Source of the DNA: UKL13-2 sp038206765
GTDB taxonomy: Bacteria; Pseudomonadota; Gammaproteobacteria; Burkholderiales; Usitatibacteraceae
Direction of reading: 5' to 3'
Assembly: GCA_038206765.1 (NCBI GenBank)
Contig: JBBRAM010000021.1
Coordinates: 1 to 64,000, forward strand
Length of the DNA: 64,000 nt
Position 1 is the stretch's first letter; every line of letters begins with the position of its first letter. The notes under the pieces are model-generated. The model was not told where the DNA came from, ran no database searches, and worked only from the letters and a program-made list of their open reading frames with translations. Shown here piece after piece: positions 1-9,600 of the stretch. Both the position numbers and the translations under genes were made by a program.

Positions 1-1
1 T

Positions 2-832
2 GCTATTGCCGCGACTGACAGTGCAGGCGGTGTGCGATGGAAAGAGAACTACACGCCGTTTGGCGACAGAGCGGTGAAAGACCCGTTGAGCTTGAATAAC
101 CGGCAGTGGTTTGGCGGGAAGCCGGTGGATCGGGATACGGGCTTGTCGGACTTTGGAGCGAGACAGTATGATCCGGTCATTGGACGATTCATGGGCGTGG
201 ATGCAGTTGGGTTCCAACAAGGAAACCTGCATTCATTCAACCGTTTTGGTTACGGGAATAACAACCCTTATCACTTTGCTGACCCTGATGGAAATTCACC
301 GCTCGATATTGGCTTCCTGATATGGGATGTGGGAAGACTTGGCTTAGCGGTTTACAGCGGTGTAGGTGTTGGTGCAGCATTGGTTGATGTGGCGATTAGC
401 TCGGCTGGATTAATTAGCCCGGTGCCTGGAACCGGCTTGGCAATTAAGGCAGTACGTGCGTCGCATGCGGTCGAGTTGGCGCGCGGCGCAGAAAAAGCGT
501 CTGAAGCTGTTTATACCGGCTCAAAACTTGCCAAGAATATGGCCGAGGCAGGTAACGGTGTTGTAAAGGGCGTTGAGGAGGCACACCATATTGTTGCGCA
601 AACAGCAAGCGCTGCGGAGCCTTCGCGTAAAATTTTAGCAAAACATGGCATTGATATTCATGCTGCTGAGAATGGGGCAGCAATGGCCAAAGAATCTCAT
701 CAGGGTTTGCATACAGGTGAATACTATCGAAAATTAAATGAAAAGCTTGTGAAGGCAGACAGTGGACGCAATGCAAAGAAAAAGGTCGAAGGTGTGCTGA
801 AGGACTACCAATCAACATTGCAAGGGTTGTAA
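2..832 (+). CDS. Rhs polymorphic toxin, C-terminal part with AHH nuclease tip (5' partial)
   Basis: The reading frame is open from base 2, so the start lies left of the window. The first ~95 residues carry the Rhs/YD core end: a GLSDFGARQYDP.IGRF stretch, then a GNNNPYHFADPDGN-type junction that separates the conserved shell from the variable tip. A hydrophobic, glycine-rich linker follows (about nt 300-450). The last ~85 residues carry an AHHIVA motif (about nt 580-600), then GIDIHAAENG and a HQGLHTGEYY segment. This pattern is typical of AHH nucleases of the HNH/Endonuclease VII superfamily. In the family, the Rhs cage encloses the tip and is cleaved to release a DNase during contact-dependent competition. 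The candidate immunity gene starts 5 bp downstream. No VgrG, PAAR or EagR gene is visible here, so the delivery route is unknown. The family call is confident; nuclease activity is inferred. Confidence 0.88.
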   Translation, partial: AIAATDSAGGVRWKENYTPFGDRAVKDPLSLNNRQWFGGKPVDRDTGLSDFGARQYDPVIGRFMGVDAVGFQQGNLHSFNRFGYGNNNPYHFADPDGNSPLDIGFLIWDVGRLGLAVYSGVGVGAALVDVAISSAGLISPVPGTGLAIKAVRASHAVELARGAEKASEAVYTGSKLAKNMAEAGNGVVKGVEEAHHIVAQTASAAEPSRKILAKHGIDIHAAENGAAMAKESHQGLHTGEYYRKLNEKLVKADSGRNAKKKVEGVLKDYQSTLQGL

Positions 833-837
833 TTGAC

Positions 838-1449
838 ATGAAACGAGAAAATATTTGGCGCTTTGAGACTTCGTCTCGTAAGTATTTAAGTGTATCGCCG
901 GACGATCTAGATGATTTAAAAGGCATTTTCTGTGGAGTGAATATTGCCAATAATTGGAAGCCACCAGCAATACACATTTTAGGGAAATCCAAAAAAATTG
1001 GCGACTTTATAGGCTGGAGTGGTGCACCATTAGTCACGAAAAAAGCTCGAAACGCTTTGGAACCGATTTTGGGAGGGTATGCGCAATTTCTACCATTCCA
1101 CGCAATAAAAAACAAAGAAATTTTTGTAATGAATGTAATCCGCGTTGAACACGACTTTTTAGATATTGCTAAATCGAAAATCCTCTACGTAGGTCCTGAA
1201 CCTCAAAGCCCGGTTGCACTGCATATCGCAATTTTTAAGCCGCAGCTGCCGAAAGTACTGCCGCCGATTTTTAAGGTCATCATGCCTCCCGATGAAGTTT
1301 CAAGTGAAATTTTTGTGACTACGGCATTTGCAGATATCGTAATTGAACATCAACTAACTGGTATCGAATTAGCTGATCCAAGCGTACATTCATTAAAAGC
1401 AACGCTCACAGGAAAATCTCAAAATGTGGTTCAGGGAGTGCCAGATTAA
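838..1449 (+). CDS. Probable immunity protein for the AHH toxin (Imm11/Imm43-like)
   Basis: A 203-residue soluble protein with no signal peptide or membrane segment. It starts 5 bp after the toxin stop codon, so it is almost certainly co-transcribed with it. The layout resembles DUF1629/Imm11 or Imm43 immunity proteins. It has a segment like LVTKKARNALEPIL, then a Q-F-L-P-F motif, an IFVMNV strand, a D-F-L-D-I-A-K-S turn and a C-terminal HQLTGIEL motif, which corresponds to the usual 'sGltGl.f' ending. The expected role is to bind and neutralise the toxin tip in the producing cell. Position and architecture support immunity; the exact family is from recall of motif patterns and is less certain. 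Its bases are more AT-rich than the chromosomal genes to the right, which fits a horizontally acquired cassette. Confidence 0.72.
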   Translation: MKRENIWRFETSSRKYLSVSPDDLDDLKGIFCGVNIANNWKPPAIHILGKSKKIGDFIGWSGAPLVTKKARNALEPILGGYAQFLPFHAIKNKEIFVMNVIRVEHDFLDIAKSKILYVGPEPQSPVALHIAIFKPQLPKVLPPIFKVIMPPDEVSSEIFVTTAFADIVIEHQLTGIELADPSVHSLKATLTGKSQNVVQGVPD

Positions 1450-1613
1450 ATTGCTTCAAACGCCACGCTATCTCCTTGGGTTAAAGTGCGCTTGGAATTG
1501 CAAAAAGTCGGATAAAAATACTTTTTGTTATTCAGGATGACATTTTGCACGATAAAATGCCATTGTCAATAGATTTATTTCATTTTAAGTATCTTTTTTT
1601 CATTTAGGAAGAC

Positions 1614-1823
1614 ATGGTTCATTGTCATCTTTCTCGGTTGATGGGCGAGCGCAAATTGAAGATCACCGATGTCTCGCGCGAGACTGGTCTGCATCGCAAT
1701 ACGATCACGCTTCTTTATAACGAGACCGCAAGCCGCGTTGATTTAGTGACGATCGATGCGCTCTGCGCATTTTTTGAGTGCCAGATTGGGGAGTTATTTG
1801 AATTTGAAAAAGATCAGAGTTGA
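1614..1823 (+). CDS. Small Cro/CI-type (XRE) HTH regulator
   Basis: A 69-residue protein that is essentially a single helix-turn-helix domain. The motif is KITDVSRETGLHRNTITLLY (about residues 15-35), followed by IDALCAFFECQIGELFEF, the classic HTH_26/Cro ending. A good ribosome-binding site (AGGAAG) sits just upstream of the ATG at 1614. Single-domain regulators of this type are common at the ends of prophages and islands. The gene lies between the toxin/immunity pair and the 11-bp repeats next to the tRNA. Its target is unknown. It may act as the element's own control gene or as an orphan antitoxin. Confidence 0.8.
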   Translation: MVHCHLSRLMGERKLKITDVSRETGLHRNTITLLYNETASRVDLVTIDALCAFFECQIGELFEFEKDQS

Positions 1824-1989
1824 TCCTTTTGGAGGCAAGAGTTTTGCCGCAAATGGAAGTGTCCCGAAGTAGTCGTTAATTATCGAATTGATTAATTTGG
1901 TTGTCGTTTTGCAAGTTGTTCCGGCGTCGAAATTAGGCGCGAAGTGCAAGGGTCAAAAACCTGAACGCACAAAGAAGTTCAAGAATCGT

Positions 1990-2029
1990 TGGGCACGAAA
2001 TGGGCACCGTTTGGGCACCAACTGGGCAC
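1990..2029 (+). repeat. Four TGGGCAC direct repeats at exact 11-bp spacing
   Basis: TGGGCAC occurs at 1990, 2001, 2012 and 2023, so the copies are exactly 11 bp apart, about one helical turn. The four spacer bases differ between copies (GAAA, CGTT, CAAC), so this is not a simple satellite. Helically phased heptamers beside the 3' end of a tRNA gene look like arm-type sites for a tyrosine integrase or excisionase. No integrase gene is visible in the window. Confidence 0.75.
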
Positions 2030-2067
2030 AAAAGAAAAACGGGTTAAGTCTCTTGACTTAACCCGTT
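2030..2067 (-). terminator. Rho-independent terminator of tRNA-Val
   Basis: On the minus strand a perfect 13-bp stem (2038-2050 with 2055-2067, 4-nt loop) is followed by TTTTTCTTTT. It begins 7 bp after the CCA end of the leftward tRNA gene. Confidence 0.9.
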
Positions 2068-2074
2068 GAATTTA

Positions 2075-2149
2075 TGGTGGGCGGTACTGGGATCGAACCA
2101 GTGACCCCTGCCGTGTGAAGGCAGTGCTCTACCGCTGAGCTAACCGCCC
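2075..2149 (-). tRNA. tRNA-Val (anticodon CAC)
   Basis: The reverse complement folds as a complete cloverleaf of 75 nt including an encoded CCA. It has a GGGCGGT / ACCGCCC acceptor stem, a GCTC...GAGC D stem, a CTGCC-TTCACAC-GGCAG anticodon arm and a TTCGATC T loop. The loop TTCACAC gives anticodon CAC, reading GUG valine codons. It stands alone with its own terminator. The repeats and accessory genes lie just beyond its 3' end, a common integration position for mobile elements. Confidence 0.97.
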
Positions 2150-2441
2150 AATATTATTATTTTCTCACGCCGCGCTGATAGGGTCAACGCAATGTCAATG
2201 TTGGCAGCAACGTAATGCTGACATCGGCCAACCGTAGGTAAAGGCGCAATCGCGTATATTGCAGGTCGTTGGGTGAGCCGCACTAAAGTTAACCGCTTCG
2301 CCAATCGGGGTGCGGAGACTGCCGTATAATTCACGCGGTTTCTCTCGCACTCAATTCGTAATACGTCAGTGGCGACATTCGCGTAGATTACGTCTCAACC
2401 CGTTTGATAATAAATTTTGCGCCGCGCACAGAAGGATTCTC

Positions 2442-4691
2442 ATGAAATTTCGTTTTCCGATCGTCATTATCGACGAAGATTTTCGCTCTGAAAATACTTC
2501 TGGTCTCGGCATTCGTGCGCTGGCCGATGCGATTCAGGGCGAAGGAATGGAAGTGCTGGGCGTTACCAGCTATGGCGATCTTTCGCAGTTTGCGCAGCAG
2601 CAATCGCGGGCGTCAGCCTTTATTTTGTCAATTGACGACGAGGAATTTACGCCAGGTCCCGAGCTTGATCCGGCCGTGCTGAATCTGCGCAAATTTATTG
2701 AAGAAATTCGCTTTAAGAATTCCGAAATCCCGATTTATTTATATGGCGAGACGCGTACCTCGCGTCATTTACCAAACGACATTTTGCGCGAGCTGCACGG
2801 CTTTATTCATATGTTTGAAGACACGCCCGAATTTGTGGCGCGGCATATTATTCGTGAGGCCAAATCGTATTTAGACTCGTTGGCGCCGCCGTTTTTCCGT
2901 GCGCTGGTAAATTACGCGCAGGACGGTTCGTATTCATGGCATTGCCCGGGCCACTCCGGTGGCGTGGCATTTTTGAAGTCACCCATTGGGCAAATGTTCC
3001 ATCAATTTTTTGGCGAAAACATGCTGCGTGCCGACGTTTGCAACGCGGTGGAAGAGTTAGGCCAATTGTTGGATCATGACGGCCCGGTGGGTGCATCTGA
3101 GCGCAATGCGGCACGGATTTTTAATGCCGATCACTGCTTCTTCGTGACCAACGGCACATCGACCTCAAACAAAATGGTCTGGCACGCGAACGTTGCGCCA
3201 GGCGATATTGTGATCGTGGATCGTAACTGCCATAAATCGATTCTGCACGCCATCATCATGACCGGTGCGAATCCGATTTTCTTGATGCCAACGCGTAATC
3301 ATCTGGGCATTATCGGGCCAATTCCGCTGTCTGAATTTTCGGCAGAGAGTATTCAGAAAAAAATTGCCGCAAATCCGTTTATTAAAGATAAAAAAGCTAA
3401 GCCGCGCATCCTGACCATCACGCAATCGACTTACGACGGCGTGTTGTATAACGTAGAGACTCTCAAAGAAACACTAGCCGGGCAAGTTGAAACCTTGCAC
3501 TTTGATGAGGCCTGGCTTCCGCACGCGACCTTCCATGATTTTTATAAAAACATGCACGCGATTGGCAAGGATCGCCCGCGCTCTAAAGAGGCATTGATTT
3601 ACGCTACCCATTCGACTCATAAATTGCTCGCTGGTATTTCCCAAGCGTCACAAATCATTGTCCAAGATTCCGATACCCGTAAGCTGGATCGACACGCCTT
3701 TAACGAGGCGTATTTGATGCACACCTCGACTTCGCCGCAATACGCGATTATCGCCAGTTGCGACGTGGCCGCTGCAATGATGGAGCCACCCGGCGGCACC
3801 GCGCTGGTTGAGGAATCAATTGCCGAGGCGCTCGATTTCCGCCGCGCCATGCGCAAGGTCGACGATGAATTCGGCAAAGATTGGTGGTTCAAGGTTTGGG
3901 GCCCTGAAAAGTTGTCCGAAGAGGGCGTTGGTGCGCAAAGTGATTGGGTGCTCAAGGCAAATGAAAAATGGCATGGCTTCGGTAATTTAGCACCAGGCTT
4001 TAACATGCTCGACCCGATAAAATCCACCATCGTCACGCCCGGCTTGGATGTATCCGGCAAGTTTGCCAAGACCGGTATTCCGGCCTCGATTGTGACCAAA
4101 TTTTTAGCTGAGCACGGCGTAATTGTCGAGAAGACGGGCCTCTATTCATTTTTCATCATGTTTACCATCGGCATCACCAAAGGCCGTTGGAATACGCTGC
4201 TCACTGCACTACAACAATTCAAAGATGATTACGACCGCAATCAACCGATGTGGAAAATCCTGCCCGAGTTCGTCGCTACCCAGCCACGCTACGAGCGTAT
4301 GGGGCTGCGCGATTTGTGTCAGCAGATACACGATATGTACAAAGCCAACGACATTGCGCGGCTCATCACGGAGATGTACACCTCCAATATGGAACCGGCA
4401 ATGACGCCCGCTGATGCGTTTGCCCGCATGGCGCATCGTGATATCGATCGCGTGGAGATCGAGCAACTAGAGGGCCGCATTACAAGCGTACTGCTGACGC
4501 CTTATCCACCCGGCATTCCGCTGCTGATTCCCGGCGAGCGATTTAATAAAACTATTGTGCAATACCTTAAATTCGCCCGCGAATTTAACGCTAACTTCCC
4601 CGGATTTGAAGCCGATATTCACGGCTTGGTTGAAGAGAAAAATGATGGTAAGTTAGTCTATTACGTCGATTGTGTGCGGCAGCCCACCTGA
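2442..4691 (+). CDS. PLP-dependent arginine/lysine/ornithine decarboxylase, biodegradative type
   Basis: 749 residues, similar in length to AdiA, LdcI and SpeC. The start at 2442 is chosen for the AAGGA 6 bp upstream and because residue 1 begins the wing domain; the frame is open further upstream to 2310. Order: an N-terminal receiver-like wing domain (IVIIDEDF..., about 1-130), the PLP fold-type I core with the Schiff-base lysine in THSTHKLLAG at K394, and a C-terminal domain with PYPPGIPLLIPGE. The core has features of both AdiA (ATHSTHKLL) and LdcI (GIPASIV, HGVIVEKTG), so I leave the substrate open between Arg, Lys and Orn. In the family the reaction makes agmatine, cadaverine or putrescine plus CO2, for acid resistance or polyamine supply. 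A receiver protein gene follows after 11 bp. Confidence 0.93.
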   Translation: MKFRFPIVIIDEDFRSENTSGLGIRALADAIQGEGMEVLGVTSYGDLSQFAQQQSRASAFILSIDDEEFTPGPELDPAVLNLRKFIEEIRFKNSEIPIYLYGETRTSRHLPNDILRELHGFIHMFEDTPEFVARHIIREAKSYLDSLAPPFFRALVNYAQDGSYSWHCPGHSGGVAFLKSPIGQMFHQFFGENMLRADVCNAVEELGQLLDHDGPVGASERNAARIFNADHCFFVTNGTSTSNKMVWHANVAPGDIVIVDRNCHKSILHAIIMTGANPIFLMPTRNHLGIIGPIPLSEFSAESIQKKIAANPFIKDKKAKPRILTITQSTYDGVLYNVETLKETLAGQVETLHFDEAWLPHATFHDFYKNMHAIGKDRPRSKEALIYATHSTHKLLAGISQASQIIVQDSDTRKLDRHAFNEAYLMHTSTSPQYAIIASCDVAAAMMEPPGGTALVEESIAEALDFRRAMRKVDDEFGKDWWFKVWGPEKLSEEGVGAQSDWVLKANEKWHGFGNLAPGFNMLDPIKSTIVTPGLDVSGKFAKTGIPASIVTKFLAEHGVIVEKTGLYSFFIMFTIGITKGRWNTLLTALQQFKDDYDRNQPMWKILPEFVATQPRYERMGLRDLCQQIHDMYKANDIARLITEMYTSNMEPAMTPADAFARMAHRDIDRVEIEQLEGRITSVLLTPYPPGIPLLIPGERFNKTIVQYLKFAREFNANFPGFEADIHGLVEEKNDGKLVYYVDCVRQPT

Positions 4692-4702
4692 GCGGATACG
4701 AG

Positions 4703-5071
4703 ATGCAAGCATTAATTGTCGAAGATGATGACGCCGTCGTTGAGCACATGCAATTTTGCCTTAAGCGGCACGGCTATACGGTCGCAGTCGCGCGCAATGG
4801 CGTAGCTGCGCTTGATCTTTGCCAAAGTCAGTATTTTGATTGGATTGTTTGCGACATCATGCTGCCGCGGCTCAATGGCATCAGCTTTCTTCGCAGCGTA
4901 AAGCGGTTACTAGCCGACACTTCGACGCGTATTCTCGTGATCTCATCAATGGATGATTACGATCTGAAAGCAGAGGCGCTCGCGGTCGGCGCTGAAGACT
5001 TTCTGCTAAAGCCGGTGACGGCACAAATGCTCGCTAATGCACTCAACAAGCCGATACCAGTGGCAAAATAA
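4703..5071 (+). CDS. Stand-alone CheY-like receiver domain protein
   Basis: 122 residues forming one response-regulator receiver domain and nothing else. The acidic pocket is EDDD (residues 7-10), the phosphoacceptor is D51 in VCDIMLP, the switch serines are S81/S82 in ISSMDD, and K103 lies in LLKPV. There is no output domain and no kinase gene nearby. The ATG at 4703 gives the canonical first strand (MQALIVEDD); the frame reaches back to 4670, inside the decarboxylase. Only 11 bp separate it from the decarboxylase stop, so the two are probably co-transcribed. The role is unknown. Since the decarboxylase itself carries a receiver-like wing domain, a regulatory partnership is possible but unproven. 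Confidence 0.9.
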   Translation: MQALIVEDDDAVVEHMQFCLKRHGYTVAVARNGVAALDLCQSQYFDWIVCDIMLPRLNGISFLRSVKRLLADTSTRILVISSMDDYDLKAEALAVGAEDFLLKPVTAQMLANALNKPIPVAK

Positions 5072-5798
5072 AATTGCATTCTAACAATGCGTGCGCATCG
5101 TCCGTTATCGGTACTGCCCAAGAAAAGTAGCCTTCCCATTTGACGCGCATTGCATTGCAGTGCCTTGATTTGAAGTGCCGTGCTCTCACGCGCATCGTGC
5201 TGCGTTGTGCCTCAATATCGCGCACCCTCGTTGCTATCATCGCATCTGCAAAAATTAGCGAGTGAGTCAGTTCCCTAGCGGTTAGCGCGTAACGGCTGGC
5301 TAGCGCTTGCCGCTCGCAATGCAGCGACAAAGATGCTGTCGCTAGGGTGAGGCGTGCAAAGCTGACGTTAACAATTTCAGCGCCGACTGTCGGCTTCCGG
5401 GTTGGTTTATCGTTTGCCCGCGCCACGTTCGTCAAAGTGCTGCCATACGGTTCTATTAGGGTTTCTTTTTTGCGACAAAACTGTTGCAAATTGCGCTTGC
5501 ACGTTGCGTGGATGACCAGTTTTTCGAGCCAAAACTAAACCTAAATTTTTGGCAAGTGACGCAGACTTTCACCTCGAAGGCGCGTCCTTTATCCGCCCCC
5601 GCATTCATCTGCATTCCAATATACGAATTCCGCAAACTATCGGTTTACCGTTGAGCGTATCGGCGCGGATCGCTACAGTTCGATCGTCCCCGCTCAATCA
5701 GGCTGAAAACGCGGCCGCAACGGAGGACAAAAAGGCCCACGACAGGAACAACTAAGCGAGGCTCCCTATCCATCGTTCAAACCTAAAGTGAGATATTT
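5072..5798 (+). other. Intergenic stretch, no convincing gene
   Basis: About 730 bp. Open frames of up to 148 codons exist on both strands, but their translations have no recognisable domain, no good ribosome-binding site and a random-looking composition. I see no tRNA or clear terminator. Confidence 0.5.
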
Positions 5799-6224
5799 AT
5801 GCAAAATTTTATCCGTATGACAACCATCAGCACGACGCTAAGTACTGCTATTGTTTGCGCATTGATCAGCTCTGCCAACGCCGAGCCGGTGAAAGTGGAG
5901 GCTGAGGGCATCAACGCATTAGCGGTACTAGAGGTTCGATCGAGTTCACAATCGAGCAAAAAAATGAACGCGCTTTTTAAACAGGCGCGCGGCACGTATT
6001 TATTTGATCAAGACGACCGCTCGATTACGTTGTATCGCGATGGCAGCCAGTTTTACGCCGAAATCAGTGGGAAACCCAGTATTGAGGTCGCTCCAACCGA
6101 CGCATTTACGTTCGCCTCTAAGAATGGCGAATTAGAACTCGTCTTTAAGGAGCAGATTAACGGCCTAATAAATAACATCGTCGTTAGAATGCCGAAGGAA
6201 AAAATGCAGGTTGCGTTGCGGTAA
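5799..6224 (+). CDS. Small exported protein of unknown function
   Basis: 141 residues. The N-terminus is a Sec signal peptide: a basic start, a TLSTAIVCALISS core and an ANA cleavage site after residue 28. The mature part (~113 residues) has alternating hydrophobic strands (TYLFDQDDRSITLYRDGSQFYAEI) that suggest a small beta-rich periplasmic domain, and no cysteines. I recognise no family. Isolated between two long gene-poor stretches, it gives no context clue. The start at 5799 is chosen because it gives a proper signal peptide. Confidence 0.65.
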   Translation: MQNFIRMTTISTTLSTAIVCALISSANAEPVKVEAEGINALAVLEVRSSSQSSKKMNALFKQARGTYLFDQDDRSITLYRDGSQFYAEISGKPSIEVAPTDAFTFASKNGELELVFKEQINGLINNIVVRMPKEKMQVALR

Positions 6225-6632
6225 CTTGAAATATCGCAACAGATGTACAACGCGCAGGAACCAACATCTACAGCGGTCTCTAACGCGCTTCAATTCTCGC
6301 CCGCGCATGAGCGCGGGCGCATTGCTAACGCATAGTGCATAGCGCATAGTGCATAGCGCATCGGTTTCAAATTGCGCGTGGGTATCGAGCGTGGTGACCT
6401 GTAGCGGGCTAAGAATTTGGCGAATGTGGCTTTCTAATCGATGATAGGGTTAGATAGACCTCGTTGTGCGAGCTCGATCTGTTGCTGCCCTGCTTTCACA
6501 TCGGCACACCTATTTTTAAATTTATCGGACAGTCTTGGTATGCAGTGTCAGATGAGTTGAAATCGCTCTGAAGCCGCTTACCATCTATCTCAGCCGTCGG
6601 AAAATAAATGCAGCCTCTGCGCAATTGAATTG
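6225..6632 (+). other. Intergenic stretch with hairpin and 14-bp tandem repeat
   Basis: About 400 bp between the small exported protein gene and the convergent beta-helix gene. It has an 8-bp perfect hairpin (6299-6306 with 6311-6318, GCCCGCGC stem, 4-nt loop) without a T run. This may help terminate the 5799 gene. No gene is visible. Confidence 0.5.
6329..6361 (+). repeat. 14-bp tandem repeat (2.4 copies)
   Basis: CGCATAGTGCATAG at 6329-6342 is repeated at 6343-6356 and begins again at 6357. Confidence 0.85.
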
Positions 6633-9600
6633 TCAAGGCTCCACATTCACATATCCCGCCGGCACGGCACCAGCGTTATTGAATATGGCCGGTGTAGCAG
6701 GCGTATTGCCATTCATGAGCCACACCACGAGCGTGCCGTCCGATTTTTGCCAAACGATATCCATGGTGTTGTTCCCATCAAAATCACCCGAGGCAAAGAA
6801 CGTCCAATCGGCGGGCGTAGTCGGCAAATCAATTTCAGCCAAGACCGTGATGCCATCCATCAACCATGCTTTGACATTGCCCTGCGCATTGCGGAACAAC
6901 AAATCACCTTTGCCGTCACCGTTGATATCGCCAAGCTTAAACAAGACGTAGCCCGGCGGCACCACGCCGATCTTTTGGTTACTCCACGTCCGGCCGCCTT
7001 TGCCCATCAACGCGCGGATATCATTGCCCGGGCTGACCCAAACAATATCAGCGAGGCCGTCCGCATTAAGGTCGGTCGAACCAATTAGATTCCACGACAG
7101 CGGTGCACCACCGCGGTGTTTGACTTCGTTCACGTTCACGTTTGCTGTCGAGATCCCTGTTGCACCCTCCATAAACCACGCAAAGGTCACGCCAGAATCG
7201 TTGGTGCCCGGTTTGAGGTAGCGCCACAAAATATCGGATTTGCCATCACCATCAAAATCGCCTACGGCTTCGACAGCCCAATCGAGCTTGGTGCTGCGCG
7301 GAATCGAAGCCCCGACAGTCGGAATCGAAAGGTCAACCCGCACCTGACCGGCAGCATCACGAGAAACAATGCCAGTCTTGCCGCTGCCCGTGAAGTCGCC
7401 GAGACCAAGAATGTCCCATCCCGTACCCAAATCAAGCACCGGCGTGAAGTTGATCGCACTGCCATTCCAACGCCCAACCTGCAAACCCGCGGCGGGGTTC
7501 GGCGTATTGCTGCCAACGGCTGCCGGTGCGTGGATCAGGATATCGGCATAGCCGTCACCATCAACGTCAACCATTTGACGCCTGCTGATCGGGATCGTGT
7601 GAACGATAAAACGTGCCGATGCAGATGGCAGACTCGGACCAACCGTGGATAGTGCCAATGCTTGGCAAGTGTAGATTTTCTCGGTGGGTACATTTTGCAG
7701 CAAGATCGTTAGCCCCGAAAATGTGCGCGACAGCGTATTACCAATGGCATCGCTACAGCTCAACTGATAACCAGTGATGGTTACACCGCTGACTGCCTGC
7801 GAGCCAGTGAACGAACAGTTCACATCGGTGCCAGTCGCAATGGCGCATGCCAGATTAGTTGGCGCAGTTGGTGGCGGCAATACAGCCGGTGGCGGTGGCA
7901 CAATAGCGGCGAAGCTGGCAATAACTGTGCAGCTCACCGCGACCGCATTAGTCGTATAGGTCGAACCCACCAAGGAACCGCCACAGGTACCACCAACGGA
8001 TGCGGTGAAGCCTGCATTTGGCGTAACGGTGAAGACGCTGGTTACCCCGGAAGCTACTATCTGCGCGGTGTTTGGGCTAATGGTGCCGTTTGCGCCAGCG
8101 CTTGGCGTGACTGAAAAGGTAACCGGTGGGATTGCCACAAACGAGGCGATCACGGTGCAATTGGCAACAATGGCATTAGTCGTATAGGTCGAACCCACCA
8201 AGGAACCGCCACAGGTACCACCAACGGATGCGGTGAAGCCTGCATTCGGTGTAACGGTGAAGACGCTGGATGCCCCGGAAGCCACTACCTGCGCGGTGTT
8301 TGGGCTGATGGTGCCGTTAGCGCCAGCGCTTGGCGTTATGGTAAATGTCGATGGTAGAGCTAGGCTGCTGACCACAATCAAACCATCAACGAACGCGGCG
8401 GCGGCATAATTTGCGTTACCCAATTGATCGGCGCGAACGATACACGTGCCCGCAACCCCTGTTAGTGTGACCAGCGCACCATTGATGCCGCTGGTTGTGC
8501 AAATGCCAATATTTTTAGAAGCAAACGTAACGGGGTTATTTGAGCCGCCACCGCTTGCGGACACTGTGAATGGCGCGGCAGTTGTCAGAAGACTAGCCGG
8601 TGGGCTTGGGTTAAACGTGATGGTTTGTGTCGCGAGCACTGGCGCAAAAGTCGCCTCGTATGCGCCGATATCGAGCGCGCCCGGTCGTCTAGTTGCGGAC
8701 GTGGGAATCACTGAAGGCGGAGTTGGACTCACTAGCGAGAGCACGTTGAGATTGGCTAATATGCTGCCCGCATTGGTCAGTGGCGAGAGCGCAGTAGGGC
8801 GATAATCATGTGCCGACTCGTTTACGAACGCCGGCATATTATTTGCGCCAATATTGGTATTCCAGCCATTGATCAATACACTGGGCAATTTATGGCCCAG
8901 CCAGAACTGTCCCGTGTTTGGTCCGACCCAGTTATTCGCCAAATTGACGGTGCCGATGCCAATCGACATGGCTTGTAGCTTGCCGGGTTTGTTGGGCGTA
9001 ATGGAAGGCGCATAAAAAATATTGTTTTGTACATCGGCAACGGATACTTGCATCAGCAAATTAAATAGGTATGTTTCTGCATAACCCACTGTCGCCACGG
9101 CATCGCCTTTAACAACGACCGTGTTGTTATAGAAGCGCAGTGTTTTTTGGCGATAACTACTATAAACAGCTGTATCACCACCATACGTTACCAAGTTCGC
9201 ATTTCTAGAACCCGTGGGTGCAACGTCAAATAAATTGCCGTACACATAATCGTTGCCATATGCGGCATCGGCCGCGATTAGTGCGGGCGATCCGGTTGAA
9301 TTGAGAAGATTGAGCAGGATGTTGCAGTTGGACGTAAAAATATTGTAGCGGACGATGGTTCCCGAGGAACGGTCTTTAAGGCAATCGCCAAATGCGCCGG
9401 GGCGAACATCGCCAAACGTGTTGTATTGAAAGATAATGTCGCGCGCTTCGGTGTAGCTATTGTGCTCATGGAAGCCATTGCTGACGTTCGGAATCGGCGG
9501 ATTGCTATTGTTATATATCCAGTTGCCCTCGACAAGTATGTCTTGCGAAAGCTCGACAATAATGTCGTTTTTCGAGTTAATAAACAATCCATTGCCGCAA

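Noticed and set aside
5043..5489. 148-codon open frame on the minus strand between the receiver gene and the small exported protein gene
   Set aside because: No domain, no signal peptide, no good ribosome-binding site, and the composition looks random. It overlaps the end of the receiver gene.
5549..5755. 68-codon plus-strand frame with a TTG start
   Set aside because: No homology signal or ribosome-binding site.
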